NCBI GenBank assembly: GCA_022447545.1 | Contig: JAKVBI010000014.1 | Span: 140,920-204,919 of the forward strand | From: Myxococcota bacterium | GTDB lineage: Bacteria; Myxococcota_A; UBA9160; SMWR01 | Reading direction: 5' to 3' | Length of the DNA stretch: 64,000 nucleotides | Part shown: piece by piece, positions 53,002 to 62,362 of the stretch | How the letters are laid out: every line of letters begins with the position of its first letter | How positions within the stretch are numbered: position 1 is the stretch's first letter | The notes under the pieces: model-generated | Seen by the model: only the letters and a program-made list of their open reading frames with translations | Told to the model about the DNA's origin: nothing | Database searches by the model: none | Position numbers and translations under genes: made by a program

Positions 53002-54165
53002 ATGGTGCGTATCGAATACGGGCTCTTCGACGTAGACAATCACTACTACGAGACCGAGGAGGCATTTACCCGACACCTCGAGCCTGAGTACCAGGGGCTG
53101 TACAGCGCGGCCTTCCTTCTCTTTGGGGAGGAGAAGCAGTTCGGAGAACTCGGGGACCGAAAACCGGGTCAAGAAGACTGGGTGCTCCGGCCGGGATCGC
53201 TCAAGGAATATCTGCGAACACTGAAGTCGGGTGAAGAGGCTGGAGGGTATGGCCTCATGCCAGCGCTGCCCGGATTCAGGGACCGGGACGAACGAATCAA
53301 GCTGATGGATCAGCAGGGCATCGAGGCCTGCACCATGTTTTCCACAGCAGTCTCCACCGAGCACCGAATCGATGATTCCGAGGTTCTCTACGCGCATTTG
53401 CGGGCGTTGAATCGCTGGGTCGAGGATGAATGGGGGTATGCGTACCGGGATCGTATCTATTGCCCTGCATCCATGTCGCTTCGTGATCTCGACATGGCGA
53501 TTGAAGAACTCGATCGAGTGATTCGCGAGGGGGCGCGGACCATCAATCTGCGCCCCGGCCATTCCTATGGACGCTCGGCGGGGGATCCCTATTTCGACCC
53601 CTTCTGGGCGCGCCTCGATGAGGCGGGCATTTCGGTTTTGTTCCATCAGGGAGAAGGGGGCCACAACAGCGCCCTCGCACCCCTTTGGGGGTACGATCCC
53701 GATGTTCATGTATTCAAGTTTTCGGCGTGGCAATGGCTCAACAGCTACGGAGACGTCGCGGTCATGGCGGCGATCTCTCAGCTCATCTACGACAACGTTT
53801 TTGGCCGGTTCCCGAACATCAAGGTCGCGAGTGTCGAAAATGGGGCAGGTTGGCTGCCCTATTTCATGGGTCGGATCGACAAAATGCGCGGCATGGGGAG
53901 AAATGGCCCTTGGATTGGGGGGCCACTCCGGGAGCGTCCGACGGAAATCGCGCGGCGGCATGTGGTCGTCACGCCGTATCCCGAGGACGATGTAGCGGGC
54001 ATCGTGGACGAGGTCGGCTACGAGATGATCGCTCTCGGATCGGACTATCCGCACGCGGAGGGGCTGGCGGAACCTCGCGAATTTCAGGCGCTGATCGATC
54101 AACTGCCTGACGAACAGCAGCGCTGGATTCTAAGAGAGAACGGAATGTCATTGGTGGGAAGATGA
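53002..54165 (+). CDS. Amidohydrolase-2 family metal-dependent hydrolase
   Basis: 387 residues from ATG 53002 with GGGAGG five bases upstream. The N-terminus carries FDVDNHYYETEEAF (D-x-N-H, a variant of the D-x-H metal motif). Later pieces are SVLFHQGEGGHNSA, FPNIKVASVENGAGWLP and the final metal Asp in IALGSDYPHAEGL. The TIM-barrel metal set is complete. Sequence is distant from the two paralogues at 27563 and 28804 and lacks their DCHA start, so it likely has another substrate. It is divergent from the acyl-CoA dehydrogenase pair 2. Confidence 0.85.
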   Translation: MVRIEYGLFDVDNHYYETEEAFTRHLEPEYQGLYSAAFLLFGEEKQFGELGDRKPGQEDWVLRPGSLKEYLRTLKSGEEAGGYGLMPALPGFRDRDERIKLMDQQGIEACTMFSTAVSTEHRIDDSEVLYAHLRALNRWVEDEWGYAYRDRIYCPASMSLRDLDMAIEELDRVIREGARTINLRPGHSYGRSAGDPYFDPFWARLDEAGISVLFHQGEGGHNSALAPLWGYDPDVHVFKFSAWQWLNSYGDVAVMAAISQLIYDNVFGRFPNIKVASVENGAGWLPYFMGRIDKMRGMGRNGPWIGGPLRERPTEIARRHVVVTPYPEDDVAGIVDEVGYEMIALGSDYPHAEGLAEPREFQALIDQLPDEQQRWILRENGMSLVGR

Positions 54166-54222
54166 GTCGAGCTCGCAGTCTGCGCGAGTTTTGCGGGCAG
54201 ATAACTCGGGGGCACCGTCTGC

Positions 54223-55179
54223 TTATGGCGCCCCGGTATTGAGTCGACCTTCTTCTTTCGGGGCGATCTTCAGGTCGGGGGCCTGGATCGAGGTGTCTCG
54301 AACGAGCGCGCGCGTCATGCGCAGAAAGGCCGTGGCAGCCAGACACGGCGGTTGCCGATTCGAATAGGCGACTCCAAGTTGTCGTTGGTCTGCGCGCGAG
54401 AAGATTCGCAAAGCATGGAGTCGCTCGTTTGCAACCTCGGTCTCGACCGCTGCTCGGGGCACGATGGAGACACCGAAATTTCGTTGAACCAGGTGTTTGA
54501 TGATTTCGATGCTTCCCACCTCCATGGCGATCTGCGGTTCGGTCCCCGCGGCGGCGATGCGTTGGTCGATGAAGGTTCGCGTGCTCGAACCGCGGTCCAG
54601 CAGCAACAGGGGGAAGGGCAGGAGTTGGTCGAGAGTGACTCGGCTCCGTGCGGCCAGTTCATGGTTCGGAGCACAGATGGCGACGTCTTCGCGCACCAGT
54701 AGGGGCTCCACGGTCAGGTCGGGCTGTGCGACGGGAAGGGTCACGAAGCCGATATCGACCTCCGAGGCCGTCAGTTGCTCGAGTGTCTTGGGAGACGGTC
54801 GATTGGAGATCCACACGTCGACATCGGGGTAACGCTCGCGATAGGCCTGAAGAACCGGGGGGAGCACGTAGCAGGCTGTGGTGTCACTGGCACCGATGCG
54901 CAGTTCGCCTTCGCGGAGTTCCGCCAGGGCTTCGATTCGCAGTCGTCCCCGCTCGAGGGCGGCAAAGGACTCCTCCACATGCTCCAGGAGGATCCGGCCC
55001 GCCAGGGTCAGCTGAATCCGCCGCCCTAGGCGAAGGAAGAGCCGCTCACCCAGGGAAGTCTCGAGAGCCCGGACCGATTGGCTGATCGCGGGTTGCGTCT
55101 TGTGCAACTGCTCGGCGGCTCGGGAAAAGCTGAGGCTGCGGGCGACGGCTCGGAAGGCCGTGAGGCGCTCTGATTCCAT
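54223..55179 (-). CDS. LysR-type transcriptional regulator
   Basis: 318 residues from ATG 55179. The N-terminal helix-turn-helix covers residues about 3-60, with FSRAAEQLHKTQPAISQSVRALETSLG. The periplasmic-binding-type effector domain follows (ELRIGASDTTACYVLPPVL, DLTVEPLLVREDVAI). It is divergent from purA, with 75 bp between the starts; the typical LysR arrangement is to regulate the divergent gene. The intergenic palindrome at 55184-55200 is a likely binding site. A LysR gene next to purA is not a usual pairing, so the true target may be purA or its own gene. The effector is unknown. Confidence 0.93.
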   Translation of the reverse strand: MESERLTAFRAVARSLSFSRAAEQLHKTQPAISQSVRALETSLGERLFLRLGRRIQLTLAGRILLEHVEESFAALERGRLRIEALAELREGELRIGASDTTACYVLPPVLQAYRERYPDVDVWISNRPSPKTLEQLTASEVDIGFVTLPVAQPDLTVEPLLVREDVAICAPNHELAARSRVTLDQLLPFPLLLLDRGSSTRTFIDQRIAAAGTEPQIAMEVGSIEIIKHLVQRNFGVSIVPRAAVETEVANERLHALRIFSRADQRQLGVAYSNRQPPCLAATAFLRMTRALVRDTSIQAPDLKIAPKEEGRLNTGAP

Positions 55180-55183
55180 TCCA

Positions 55184-55200
55184 TTAATTTAACTAATTAA
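55184..55200. promoter_or_regulatory. AT-rich palindrome, probable LysR binding site
   Basis: TTAATT-TAACT-AATTAA: perfect 6-bp arms, 17 bp, starting 4 bp from the LysR start codon, in a stretch far more AT-rich than the rest of the window. It fits the T-N11-A type dyad of LysR boxes. A TATAGA (55226-55231) downstream could be a -10 for purA. Confidence 0.5.
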
Positions 55201-55254
55201 AAATATAAAAAACATCCATTTGTCGTATAGATAGGGTCGGTCTATGTTGGTTCC

Positions 55255-56535
55255 ATGCCGATCGAAGCCATCGTTGGAGCGAATTGGGGAGACGAGGGAA
55301 AGGGGAAGGTCACCGACTACATGGCCGCCCAGGCCGACGTCGTGATCCGTTATCAGGGCGGGCGCAATGCCGGCCACACGGTCATCAATGATTTTGGGAA
55401 ATTCGCGTTGCACCTGTTGCCATCGGGGGTGTTCTATCGCCATATCGAGAACGTTCTCGGACCGGGGGCGGCCATCGACCTGGCGGCTCTATTCGAAGAA
55501 CTCGATCTGCTCGAGAATGCGGGTGTGCCCACTCCCCGAGTCAGTATCTCGGACCGGGCACAGGTCGTGCTTCCCCACCATTCGCTGCTGGACGTCCTGG
55601 AGGAAGAGCGTCTGGGCGGCCAGAGCTTCGGCTCTACGCGTGCCGGAATCGCACCCTTCTACGCCGACAAGTATCTGAAGATCGGGGTCCAAATCGCGGA
55701 TCTGTTCGACACCGATCGGCTCCGCGGACGCGTCGAGTCGGCCCTGGTGGCCAAGAACGTTTTGCTCGAGCACCTCTACGACCACCCAAAGCTCGTGGTC
55801 GACGAAGTGTTGGATGGCCTACTCCAGCACCGTGAACGGCTGGAGCCCATGGTGCAGGACGTGTCCGCACGGGTACACGATTGGCTTCAGGCGGGTCAGA
55901 GAGTGCTGCTCGAGGGGCAACTCGGTGCATTGCGGGATCCCGACCACGGCATCTATCCCTTCTCGACGTCTTCCTCTCCGCTGGCTGGCTTTGCATGCGT
56001 GGGGGCCGGAGTGCCGCCGACGGCTTTCGAGCGCATCGTGGCCGTGGCGAAGTGCTACTCGACTTGTGTGGGAGCTGGGCCCTTTGTCACGGAATTGTCC
56101 GGGAGCGAAGCCGAGGAGTTGCGCGAGCGAGGTGGCGATGCCGGAGAATACGGGGCCACCACCGGTCGCCCGCGCCGGGTTGGATACTTTGATGCCGTGG
56201 CAACGCGTTACGGCTGCCGCATCCAGGGCGCGACCGAAGTCGTGCTGACGGGACTGGACGTTCTCGGGTACCTCGACGAAATCCCCCTCTGCACCGCCTA
56301 TTCGATCGAAGGGGCGCAGGTTCGGGAATTCCCCACCACTGCTCGTCTGGACGGTGCGACGGGGGTCTTTGAGTCGCTGGAGGGCTGGAAGACCGACGTC
56401 TCTCCGATCCGAGAGTTCGGGGAACTCCCCCGTCAGGCGCAGCGGTACGTAGAGGTCATCGAGCGTCTGATCGAGACGCCGGTGGGTTGGGTGTCCGTGG
56501 GGCCGGAGCGGGACGCGATGATTCGCCGCACCTAG
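55255..56535 (+). CDS. purA: Adenylosuccinate synthetase
   Basis: 426 residues from ATG 55255. Catalytic Asp13 (GANWGDEGKGKV) and His41 (GGRNAGHTV) keep the canonical numbering. FGSTRAGIAPFYADKYLK, LEGQLGALRDPDHGIYPF and TTGRPRRVGYFDAVA complete the GTP/IMP site. The enzyme joins IMP with aspartate using GTP, the first AMP-specific step. LEGQLGALRDPDHG in place of the usual LEGAQGxxLD marks a less common PurA clade, but Asp13 is kept, so it is not the phage PurZ type. The AT-rich upstream region and the divergent LysR gene suggest specific control. No other purine gene is nearby. Confidence 0.95.
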   Translation: MPIEAIVGANWGDEGKGKVTDYMAAQADVVIRYQGGRNAGHTVINDFGKFALHLLPSGVFYRHIENVLGPGAAIDLAALFEELDLLENAGVPTPRVSISDRAQVVLPHHSLLDVLEEERLGGQSFGSTRAGIAPFYADKYLKIGVQIADLFDTDRLRGRVESALVAKNVLLEHLYDHPKLVVDEVLDGLLQHRERLEPMVQDVSARVHDWLQAGQRVLLEGQLGALRDPDHGIYPFSTSSSPLAGFACVGAGVPPTAFERIVAVAKCYSTCVGAGPFVTELSGSEAEELRERGGDAGEYGATTGRPRRVGYFDAVATRYGCRIQGATEVVLTGLDVLGYLDEIPLCTAYSIEGAQVREFPTTARLDGATGVFESLEGWKTDVSPIREFGELPRQAQRYVEVIERLIETPVGWVSVGPERDAMIRRT

Positions 56536-56817
56536 CGGCGTCTTCCAGCGAGTGGGGCGTCGGTCTGTCGGCCTCGGGCCATGAGGGATCCATCGGAGTC
56601 GTGCATCTCGGCTTCGGAGAGCCGCAGGGGATCGCCGCAAGATCGCGTGGCTTCGCCTATGCTCATGGGGTCTCTTCGCCGGGGCTCCAACGACGCCCAT
56701 GGGGCGTGCCTTTGGCACCACCGATCTCTGGTTCAGGTGCTCATATCGCGTGTTGGTGTGACGGGACGGCAACACCCCCAGCCTTCCGTGCTGAGGGCTT
56801 CGCGAGGTCACTCCATC

Positions 56818-58170
56818 GTGTTGGATCCCAAGCCCCGGGCCGAGCTCGGTGATTCCACCAAAGCCATCTGGGCACTGGCCTGGCCCGTGACCCTGGCCAT
56901 GCTCTCGGAGTCGCTGGTCGGCTTGGCCGACATGATCATGGTCGGTCGGCTGGGATCCGGCGCTGTGGCTGCGGTGGGTGTCGGCGGGCAGATTCTCAGT
57001 GCCTCCATGGTCGTCATGGCGGCCGTGAGTACGGGCACCATGGCTTTGGTGGCTCGACGCGTCGGTTCAGGCGCGACCCGTGAGGCACAATCCATTCAGG
57101 GGCAGGCTGTGACTCTATCGGCCATGATCTCGCTCAGTGTCATCCTGCCCGTGATCTCGTGGGCGAGACCCCTGGTGGGCCTGTTTGGAATCGACACCGA
57201 AGTGGCCGGCCTTGCCGTCGACTACACGCGTCTGGCCGTACTCGCGGCTCTTCCCGGCGCCATCTTGTTCGTCGTTGAGTCCGCTCAGGGTGCGGCCGGA
57301 GACACCCGCACGCCTCTGTGGATCAACCTGGGTGTGAACCTTCTCAATGTCTTCCTGAACTGGGTGTTGATTTTCGGGAACCTGGGAGCTCCTGCCCTTG
57401 GAGTGAAAGGTTCGGCTCTGGCAACCGTGCTTGCATTCACAGCCGGGACGCTGGTTGCGCTGGGGCTGGCTTTTTCTCGCAGGTTGCGGGTGAGCCTCGA
57501 GCCAGTGGATCTTCGGCTGCGTTGGGACTCCGTGCGCCGGGTGCTCGATATCGGCTATCCAGCCGCCCTCGAACAGAGCCTGATGCAATTGGGATTCATT
57601 CTCTATCTGGTGTTTGCGGCGCGGTATGGCACCGATGCGGTGGCAGCTTATTTCATCGGTGTTCGAATCCTTGGGCTGTCGTTTTTGCCAGGCTTTGGCT
57701 TTGCTGCCGCCGCGTCTGCGCTCGTTGGGCAGAATCTGGGAGCGCGCGAGCCTGGACGGGCGGCGCGTGTTGGATGGTTATCCACTGGCATGGCTGTGGC
57801 GAGCATGAGTGTGCTGGGTTTTTTGATCGTTGTCTTCGCGCAGCCCATTGCCGAGGTGTTCGTGGACGATCCCGCGGTGGTGTCCAATACCGTCTGGTTC
57901 ATCTACATGCTGGGGGTGTCTCAGCCCTGTATGGCCATTGATTTCTCCCTTGGTGGCGCCTTGAGAGGGGCCGGTGACACTCGCTTTCCTCTCCTGGTCG
58001 TGGTCGTGAGTTTCTACGGCGTGAGGCTGGCTCTGTCCGTTCTCGTCACCTTCGTTTGGCAACTCTCACTTCCCTGGTTATGGGCAGCCCTGATTGGAGA
58101 CTACGTGGTGCGTGCGGCCCTCAAGGCCTGGCGATTCAGGCAAGGACGCTGGGCACTCATCGAGGTCTAG
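56818..58170 (+). CDS. MATE-family efflux transporter
   Basis: Start GTG 56818 (GAGG upstream) gives 450 residues, the usual family length; the open frame extends further upstream but that part is not membrane-like. Twelve hydrophobic helices are visible. AWPVTLAMLSESLVGLADMIMVGRLG, ESAQGAAGDTRTPLWINLGVN and LGGALRGAGDTRFPLLVVVV are MATE signatures, the last two being the paired G-x-G-D-T repeats of each half. It should expel cations, drugs or metabolites using H+ or Na+. It lies 282 bp after purA; that gap has no gene and no strong terminator. Confidence 0.9.
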   Translation: MLDPKPRAELGDSTKAIWALAWPVTLAMLSESLVGLADMIMVGRLGSGAVAAVGVGGQILSASMVVMAAVSTGTMALVARRVGSGATREAQSIQGQAVTLSAMISLSVILPVISWARPLVGLFGIDTEVAGLAVDYTRLAVLAALPGAILFVVESAQGAAGDTRTPLWINLGVNLLNVFLNWVLIFGNLGAPALGVKGSALATVLAFTAGTLVALGLAFSRRLRVSLEPVDLRLRWDSVRRVLDIGYPAALEQSLMQLGFILYLVFAARYGTDAVAAYFIGVRILGLSFLPGFGFAAAASALVGQNLGAREPGRAARVGWLSTGMAVASMSVLGFLIVVFAQPIAEVFVDDPAVVSNTVWFIYMLGVSQPCMAIDFSLGGALRGAGDTRFPLLVVVVSFYGVRLALSVLVTFVWQLSLPWLWAALIGDYVVRAALKAWRFRQGRWALIEV

Positions 58171-58249
58171 TCTGGGCCCGGTCGCCATCTCTGGCCGCCC
58201 CCGGCCCTGATCGAAAACCCCCCATCGATCCAGTACGCTACGCCGCTGC

Positions 58250-58326
58250 GCCCCCGTAGCTCAGATGGATAGAGCGTCGGTTTCCTAAACCGTGCGTCAC
58301 AGGTTCGAGTCCTGTCGGGGGCGCCA
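58250..58326 (+). tRNA. tRNA-Arg (anticodon CCT)
   Basis: 77 bases. Acceptor GCCCCCG (58250-58256) pairs with CGGGGGC (58316-58322), discriminator G, and an encoded CCA (58324-58326). The D arm, anticodon loop TTCCTAA (anticodon CCT at 58284-58286) and T arm ACAGG-TTCGAGT-CCTGT fold as expected. It reads AGG codons. No integrase or att-type repeat is seen beside it. Confidence 0.95.
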
Positions 58327-58390
58327 ACGTCTGTACGGGCCCGCGCCCCGTGCCTCACGGCAATGGCTATGCTGTTGGAGGCGAGTCGAG

Positions 58391-59593
58391 ATGAAGGCGA
58401 ACACGCTCTCCAGCCGGGACCTCAATGAAAGCACAGGGTGCTGCTGTGGCCTCAGACGGCCGTTCAGAATGAGGATGGCTGGGCGATGGAAGTCATGGTT
58501 GTGGGGGGTGACGGCCGCAGTCCTGGTGGGAGGGCAGGCCTCGGTAGCCAGTGCGACCCTCTGCCTGCCACCCGTTTTCGAAGGCGGTCAGCGGTTGCAC
58601 ATTCGAACCGAATCTCGAGTTGGCTGGCTTCCGCTCATGTTCCGCCAGCACGAGGTGTGCTGGCGGAGTTCCGATCACCCCGGACAGAGACGTGTATTCC
58701 TGACTGGGGCCAGTGGGATCTACGGTTTTCCTTTGCCGGCAGACCAAACCCTCGGAGCAGAGCTCAATCGCGAATTTGCAAGGGATGAACCCGGAGCCCA
58801 TGTCTTCAACCTCGCCCACGTCTACACCTATCAGGTCAAAGATGCTCTGATTCTCCGGCATGCCCTCGACTACGAGCCCGACCTGATCGTCCACGCCATC
58901 AATCTGGATGACTTCGCGCACTTCGCTCCACATCCAATGGAGGCCGTCGCACAGTTCATGGACGCCAACCTTGCCGCAATCGATGCCATGGCGTCCGAGG
59001 ATCCACCGGGGCTCGACGAACCCTTGCGGCGATACCGGGACGAACGGGATACAGGAGACCGCTGGGAGGATGTGGTCACGGCTTTGCGCCAGTCGGGGGC
59101 CTTTGTGCGGCTATCTGCTCGCGAGGGAATGCGCTGGCTGGTCGGACGTTGGCTGCCCGAGGACGAGACCATGCCGCCCCTGGCTGATTTCAGCGACTAT
59201 CACTGTGCCGAAGTAGAGAGGAAGTTTCTCCGCGCGTTTCGGGATTGGAAGGCCTGGAACATCGTCGCCTACTTGGAGCAGATCGATCAGGGTGGAACCC
59301 CGGTGTTGATCGTCAACTGGCCTGTTGCCCACGAGCCAAGAGGCGGTGGCCGCTGCTACAACGTGCGTTTTACGACACAGGCCTTCGCCGCCTACAACGA
59401 ATGGTTACGCAAAGAGGTGGAGGAACGAGGACTGACGTATCTGGATCTTCACGATTTTCTGCCCAACGAGGACTTCGTGGACTCCTATCACCCGAATGCG
59501 GTTGGTCATAGGAAACTCGCCGAACGTCTAGAGCGTGAGATCCGTCGAGTTCTCGACGAACGAGCTGAACCTGCCGATCGCGCGGGGGCTTGA
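58391..59593 (+). CDS. SGNH/GDSL-like hydrolase with N-terminal membrane/signal segment
   Basis: Start ATG 58391 gives 400 residues. An Arg-rich start and hydrophobic helix (LWGVTAAVLVGGQASVASA) look like a long signal peptide or anchor, so the protein is probably outside the cytoplasm. RRVFLTGASGIYGFPLP supplies the nucleophile Ser (block I). LIVHAINLDDFAHF could be block III. SYHPNAVGHRKLAERL carries the Asp/His of block V. The family removes or transfers acyl groups on sugars, lipids or peptidoglycan. Sequence identity to named members is not recognisable. It stands alone after the tRNA, convergent with the MOSC gene. Confidence 0.65.
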   Translation: MKANTLSSRDLNESTGCCCGLRRPFRMRMAGRWKSWLWGVTAAVLVGGQASVASATLCLPPVFEGGQRLHIRTESRVGWLPLMFRQHEVCWRSSDHPGQRRVFLTGASGIYGFPLPADQTLGAELNREFARDEPGAHVFNLAHVYTYQVKDALILRHALDYEPDLIVHAINLDDFAHFAPHPMEAVAQFMDANLAAIDAMASEDPPGLDEPLRRYRDERDTGDRWEDVVTALRQSGAFVRLSAREGMRWLVGRWLPEDETMPPLADFSDYHCAEVERKFLRAFRDWKAWNIVAYLEQIDQGGTPVLIVNWPVAHEPRGGGRCYNVRFTTQAFAAYNEWLRKEVEERGLTYLDLHDFLPNEDFVDSYHPNAVGHRKLAERLEREIRRVLDERAEPADRAGA

Positions 59594-59638
59594 AAAAGTT
59601 TCACTCGAAGGTGCGGCGTCGATCCACCGGGTGATTCT

Positions 59639-60505
59639 CTACGACCCCAGAATCTCCACCGAGTCCCCGATTCGTACTTCGCCGGGTTCCAGTACCGATG
59701 CGTAGACGCCGAGGTTGCCTCCAGCGTACTTCACGAGGGTTCGCATGATGCCCGGTTCCTTTGGGAGATCCGCGAAACCGTGGGTCGTCATGACGCATCG
59801 GGGGCAGGCCATCGAGATCTCGAGGACCGCTTGGCCGAAGCGTACGCGTCGGCCGACCCAGTTCACTTCAGGGAAAGAATCTCCCGAGTCCGGGACATCG
59901 AGTAGGAGGTTGGGCCGGAAGCGCCGAACGTCGAAAACGCGCTCTGGATCTGCAGCCTGGACGGTTTCGAGCGAACGCTTGGAGAGAACCAAAAGGGGAA
60001 ATGCGTCGAAATAGGTTCCCGGGGGCGACTCGTATTCGAACAACTCTGGGGGAAATGCAGCCATGTCGGGAAGGGGTTCCGTCGCTTCCCTTGCAAAGAC
60101 GGTACGAAGTTCGCTTTCGAAGTCCGAAGACTCCGCCTGCCTGCGGCGGTAGTGGTCGCTTTCTTCCGCTGGGAGTAGTGGCCACACGGTGAGCGATTGG
60201 CCGAGCACTCGTGAGACGTGGGAGCCCGCGTCGGTGGAGTCGGACATGAAAGTCGAACCGTCGGGCAGGTGAATCTGGGCTGCCGGCGCCTGGCCGGGTC
60301 CGGGTTCTTCTAGGTACCGGGCCGTGCAACCCATGAGTTCGGGGATCTTCTTGGCGCCAACGATACTTCCGCGGGTTTCGTCTCGAAGCGCCCATGCTCG
60401 GTCACCGAGCAGTCCCGAGTCTCCGATCTGAGCGCTCTCGAGGTTCTCACCCAGCATGCTCTTGACGGGATAGCGGTGGATCGAATGGATTGCGCCAGCG
60501 GTCAT
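59639..60505 (-). CDS. MOSC-domain protein
   Basis: 288 residues from ATG 60505. The N-terminal beta-barrel domain (IHSIHRYPVKSMLGE, LLGDRAWALRD) precedes a MOSC domain with FRPNLLLDVPDSGDSF and the conserved Cys in MACPRCVMTT. MOSC proteins bind molybdenum cofactor or act as sulfur-carrier partners for Moco enzymes such as YcbX-type reductases. Length and layout match the two-domain YcbX/YiiM group without the ferredoxin tail. No Moco enzyme is in the window. Divergent from the regulator gene at 60919. Confidence 0.9.
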   Translation of the reverse strand: MTAGAIHSIHRYPVKSMLGENLESAQIGDSGLLGDRAWALRDETRGSIVGAKKIPELMGCTARYLEEPGPGQAPAAQIHLPDGSTFMSDSTDAGSHVSRVLGQSLTVWPLLPAEESDHYRRRQAESSDFESELRTVFAREATEPLPDMAAFPPELFEYESPPGTYFDAFPLLVLSKRSLETVQAADPERVFDVRRFRPNLLLDVPDSGDSFPEVNWVGRRVRFGQAVLEISMACPRCVMTTHGFADLPKEPGIMRTLVKYAGGNLGVYASVLEPGEVRIGDSVEILGS

Positions 60506-60918
60506 GTCTTGGGTCCTTTTCTCGTGCTCCGAGTTTCAGTCTTCTCGCTTGCACGGAGCAGCGCCTCCGTGCCTCCCTAAGGAGGGATCCATGAACGATG
60601 AAGCATTGGGGTAATACCCGAATCATTGACTCTGCGAAACCCGAATTTCCAGGGCTTTATTCACGCGTTGAGCATGTATTTGGCGTTTGCCCGGAGACGC
60701 GAGAGTTCTCTGGCTCTAGATTGTGGGCGTATGCAAAACGGCTCAATCCGAGGCTCGATTCCCCAAATCCATTGATCGTCGAACCGCGCGTGGGAAGGCC
60801 GCGCCGCAGAGTTTGTCGAGAAGCCTACCGCCAGTCACCATTTTCCCTCTTTCAGTCCTGATCATCGAAGTTTCAGGGAGGGAGTGCTGCGGAGCGGAGC
60901 AAGGAGCGGAACCCAGAA
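60506..60918. other. Divergent intergenic region, 413 bp, with two inverted repeats
   Basis: Between the MOSC and NtrC-type genes. GCACGGAG-(6)-CTCCGTGC lies at 60551-60572, then CCTCC-CTAA-GGAGG at 60572-60585, the second arm of which is also a ribosome site for a 7-codon mini-ORF (ATG 60591, TAA 60614). No sigma54 or strong sigma70 promoter was found. An 87-codon frame from 60598 has no recognisable features. Confidence 0.45.
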
Positions 60919-62346
60919 ATGTCACAACGCATTCTCATTGTCGATGACCAGAATCAGATCCGAGATCTGCTGCGAATCGAACTGACTCGGAATGGTTTCG
61001 AAGTTGAAGACACGGGAAAGCCGGAGGTCGCGCTCGAGAAACTCAAGGAGCGCGCCTACGACGTGGTCATCACCGACATTAAAATGCCAAGAATGGACGG
61101 ATTGACTCTTCTGCGTCGCGTCAAGGCGGTCCGGCCACTTTGTGAAGTGGTGGTGATCACCGCGTTTGCATCGGTAGAAACGGCTCGGGAGGCCCTCAAG
61201 GCAGGTGCAGTCGACTATCTCACGAAACCTTTTTCCGTGCGGGGCGATGTGCTTCCGCTGGTTCAGTCCATTACTCGACAGCCCACGGGCGGTGACTCGA
61301 GCGCCTCGGGGCAACGTTGGGGGACGACCGCGTCGGCTACCGAAGGGGATGCGCTCGGTTCGATCATCGGCCAAGGTGCGGCCATGCAGCCCCTCCTGCG
61401 GAAACTGGCAAAGGTGGCGCCCTCGGATGCGCCGATCCTTCTGCGTGGCCCATCAGGTTCGGGCAAGGAAGTCATGGCGACCGCTCTACATGGCCTTTCG
61501 CGACGTCGCGACGGACCGATGATTCGGGTCAACTGCGCGGCAATCCCAGAGACTCTGTTGGAGGCGACGCTGTTCGGTTATCGCAAAGGTGCATTCACGG
61601 GAGCCAATTCGGATCGCGAGGGCCTTTTTCATGCGGCCGACGGCGGGACACTCTTCCTCGACGAAATCGGCGAACTTCCGATCTCATTCCAGCCCAAATT
61701 GTTGCGTGTATTACAGGAGGGTGAATTCAGTCGGGTGGGGGATGCCGGAACCGTCGTGAAGGTGGATGTGCGTACGATTGCCGCTACGAATCGAGACCTC
61801 GAAGAAGCCATGGGTGCCGGAACGTTTCGCGAAGACCTCTTCTATCGCCTCAACGTCGTTCCTCTGGAAATCCCCGCTCTGGTGGATCGGCGAGACGACC
61901 TGCCGGATTTGATCGAACATTTCATCGCGTCGTATTCCGGAGGAGAAACGGTTCGATTCACTACAGAAGCCTACGAGTTGATGGTCGACTACCCGTGGCC
62001 GGGAAACGTGAGAGAGCTTTCCAATGCTGTTCAGCACGCGATGCTGCTGCGTGACGGAGCTGAAATGGCAGTCGGAGATCTGACCGCAGCCGTGCAGGAC
62101 CATCTGCGTCTTCTGGAGACGTCGGTCCGGGACGGGGAAAGGGTTGCCCCCGAGGCGGCGGATGAGGGTCTCGAAAGCGTAGAGATCCGCTGCATTCAAC
62201 GTGCGCTCGCTAAGACGAACGGCAACCGGACCCACGCCGCTCGGATGCTGGGCCTGACGCGTCGAGCGCTGGGGTACAGGATCCAGAAATATGGGCTCGA
62301 GACTCCGTCGAACCGTGTTTCTGACAATGCTCCAATGGAAATCTAG
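60919..62346 (+). CDS. NtrC-type sigma54-dependent response regulator
   Basis: 475 residues from ATG 60919. The receiver has Asp53 (VITDIKMPRMDG) and Lys103 (YLTKPF). The AAA+ domain has Walker A GPSGSGKE (177-184) and an intact GAFTGA (224-229), needed for sigma54 contact. A helix-turn-helix of the Fis type ends the protein (GNRTHAARMLGLTRRALGYRI). All parts of a working sigma54 activator are present. A histidine kinase/receiver fragment is on the opposite strand 0.8 kb away and may act on it. Nearby Hsp20 suggests a stress-response role. Confidence 0.95.
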   Translation: MSQRILIVDDQNQIRDLLRIELTRNGFEVEDTGKPEVALEKLKERAYDVVITDIKMPRMDGLTLLRRVKAVRPLCEVVVITAFASVETAREALKAGAVDYLTKPFSVRGDVLPLVQSITRQPTGGDSSASGQRWGTTASATEGDALGSIIGQGAAMQPLLRKLAKVAPSDAPILLRGPSGSGKEVMATALHGLSRRRDGPMIRVNCAAIPETLLEATLFGYRKGAFTGANSDREGLFHAADGGTLFLDEIGELPISFQPKLLRVLQEGEFSRVGDAGTVVKVDVRTIAATNRDLEEAMGAGTFREDLFYRLNVVPLEIPALVDRRDDLPDLIEHFIASYSGGETVRFTTEAYELMVDYPWPGNVRELSNAVQHAMLLRDGAEMAVGDLTAAVQDHLRLLETSVRDGERVAPEAADEGLESVEIRCIQRALAKTNGNRTHAARMLGLTRRALGYRIQKYGLETPSNRVSDNAPMEI

Positions 62347-62362
62347 CTTCGAGGGCAATGGC

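Noticed and set aside
55255-56535. PurZ-like (2-aminoadenylosuccinate) synthetase
   Set aside because: The Asp13 that PurZ lacks is present, with the normal His41, so PurA is the better call.
58250-58326. tRNA as integration site of a mobile island
   Set aside because: No integrase, att repeat or mobility gene is seen near the tRNA or anywhere in the window.
60598-60861. 87-codon forward frame before the NtrC-type gene
   Set aside because: Arg/Pro-rich with no motif; the ribosome site is spaced for the 7-codon mini-ORF instead.
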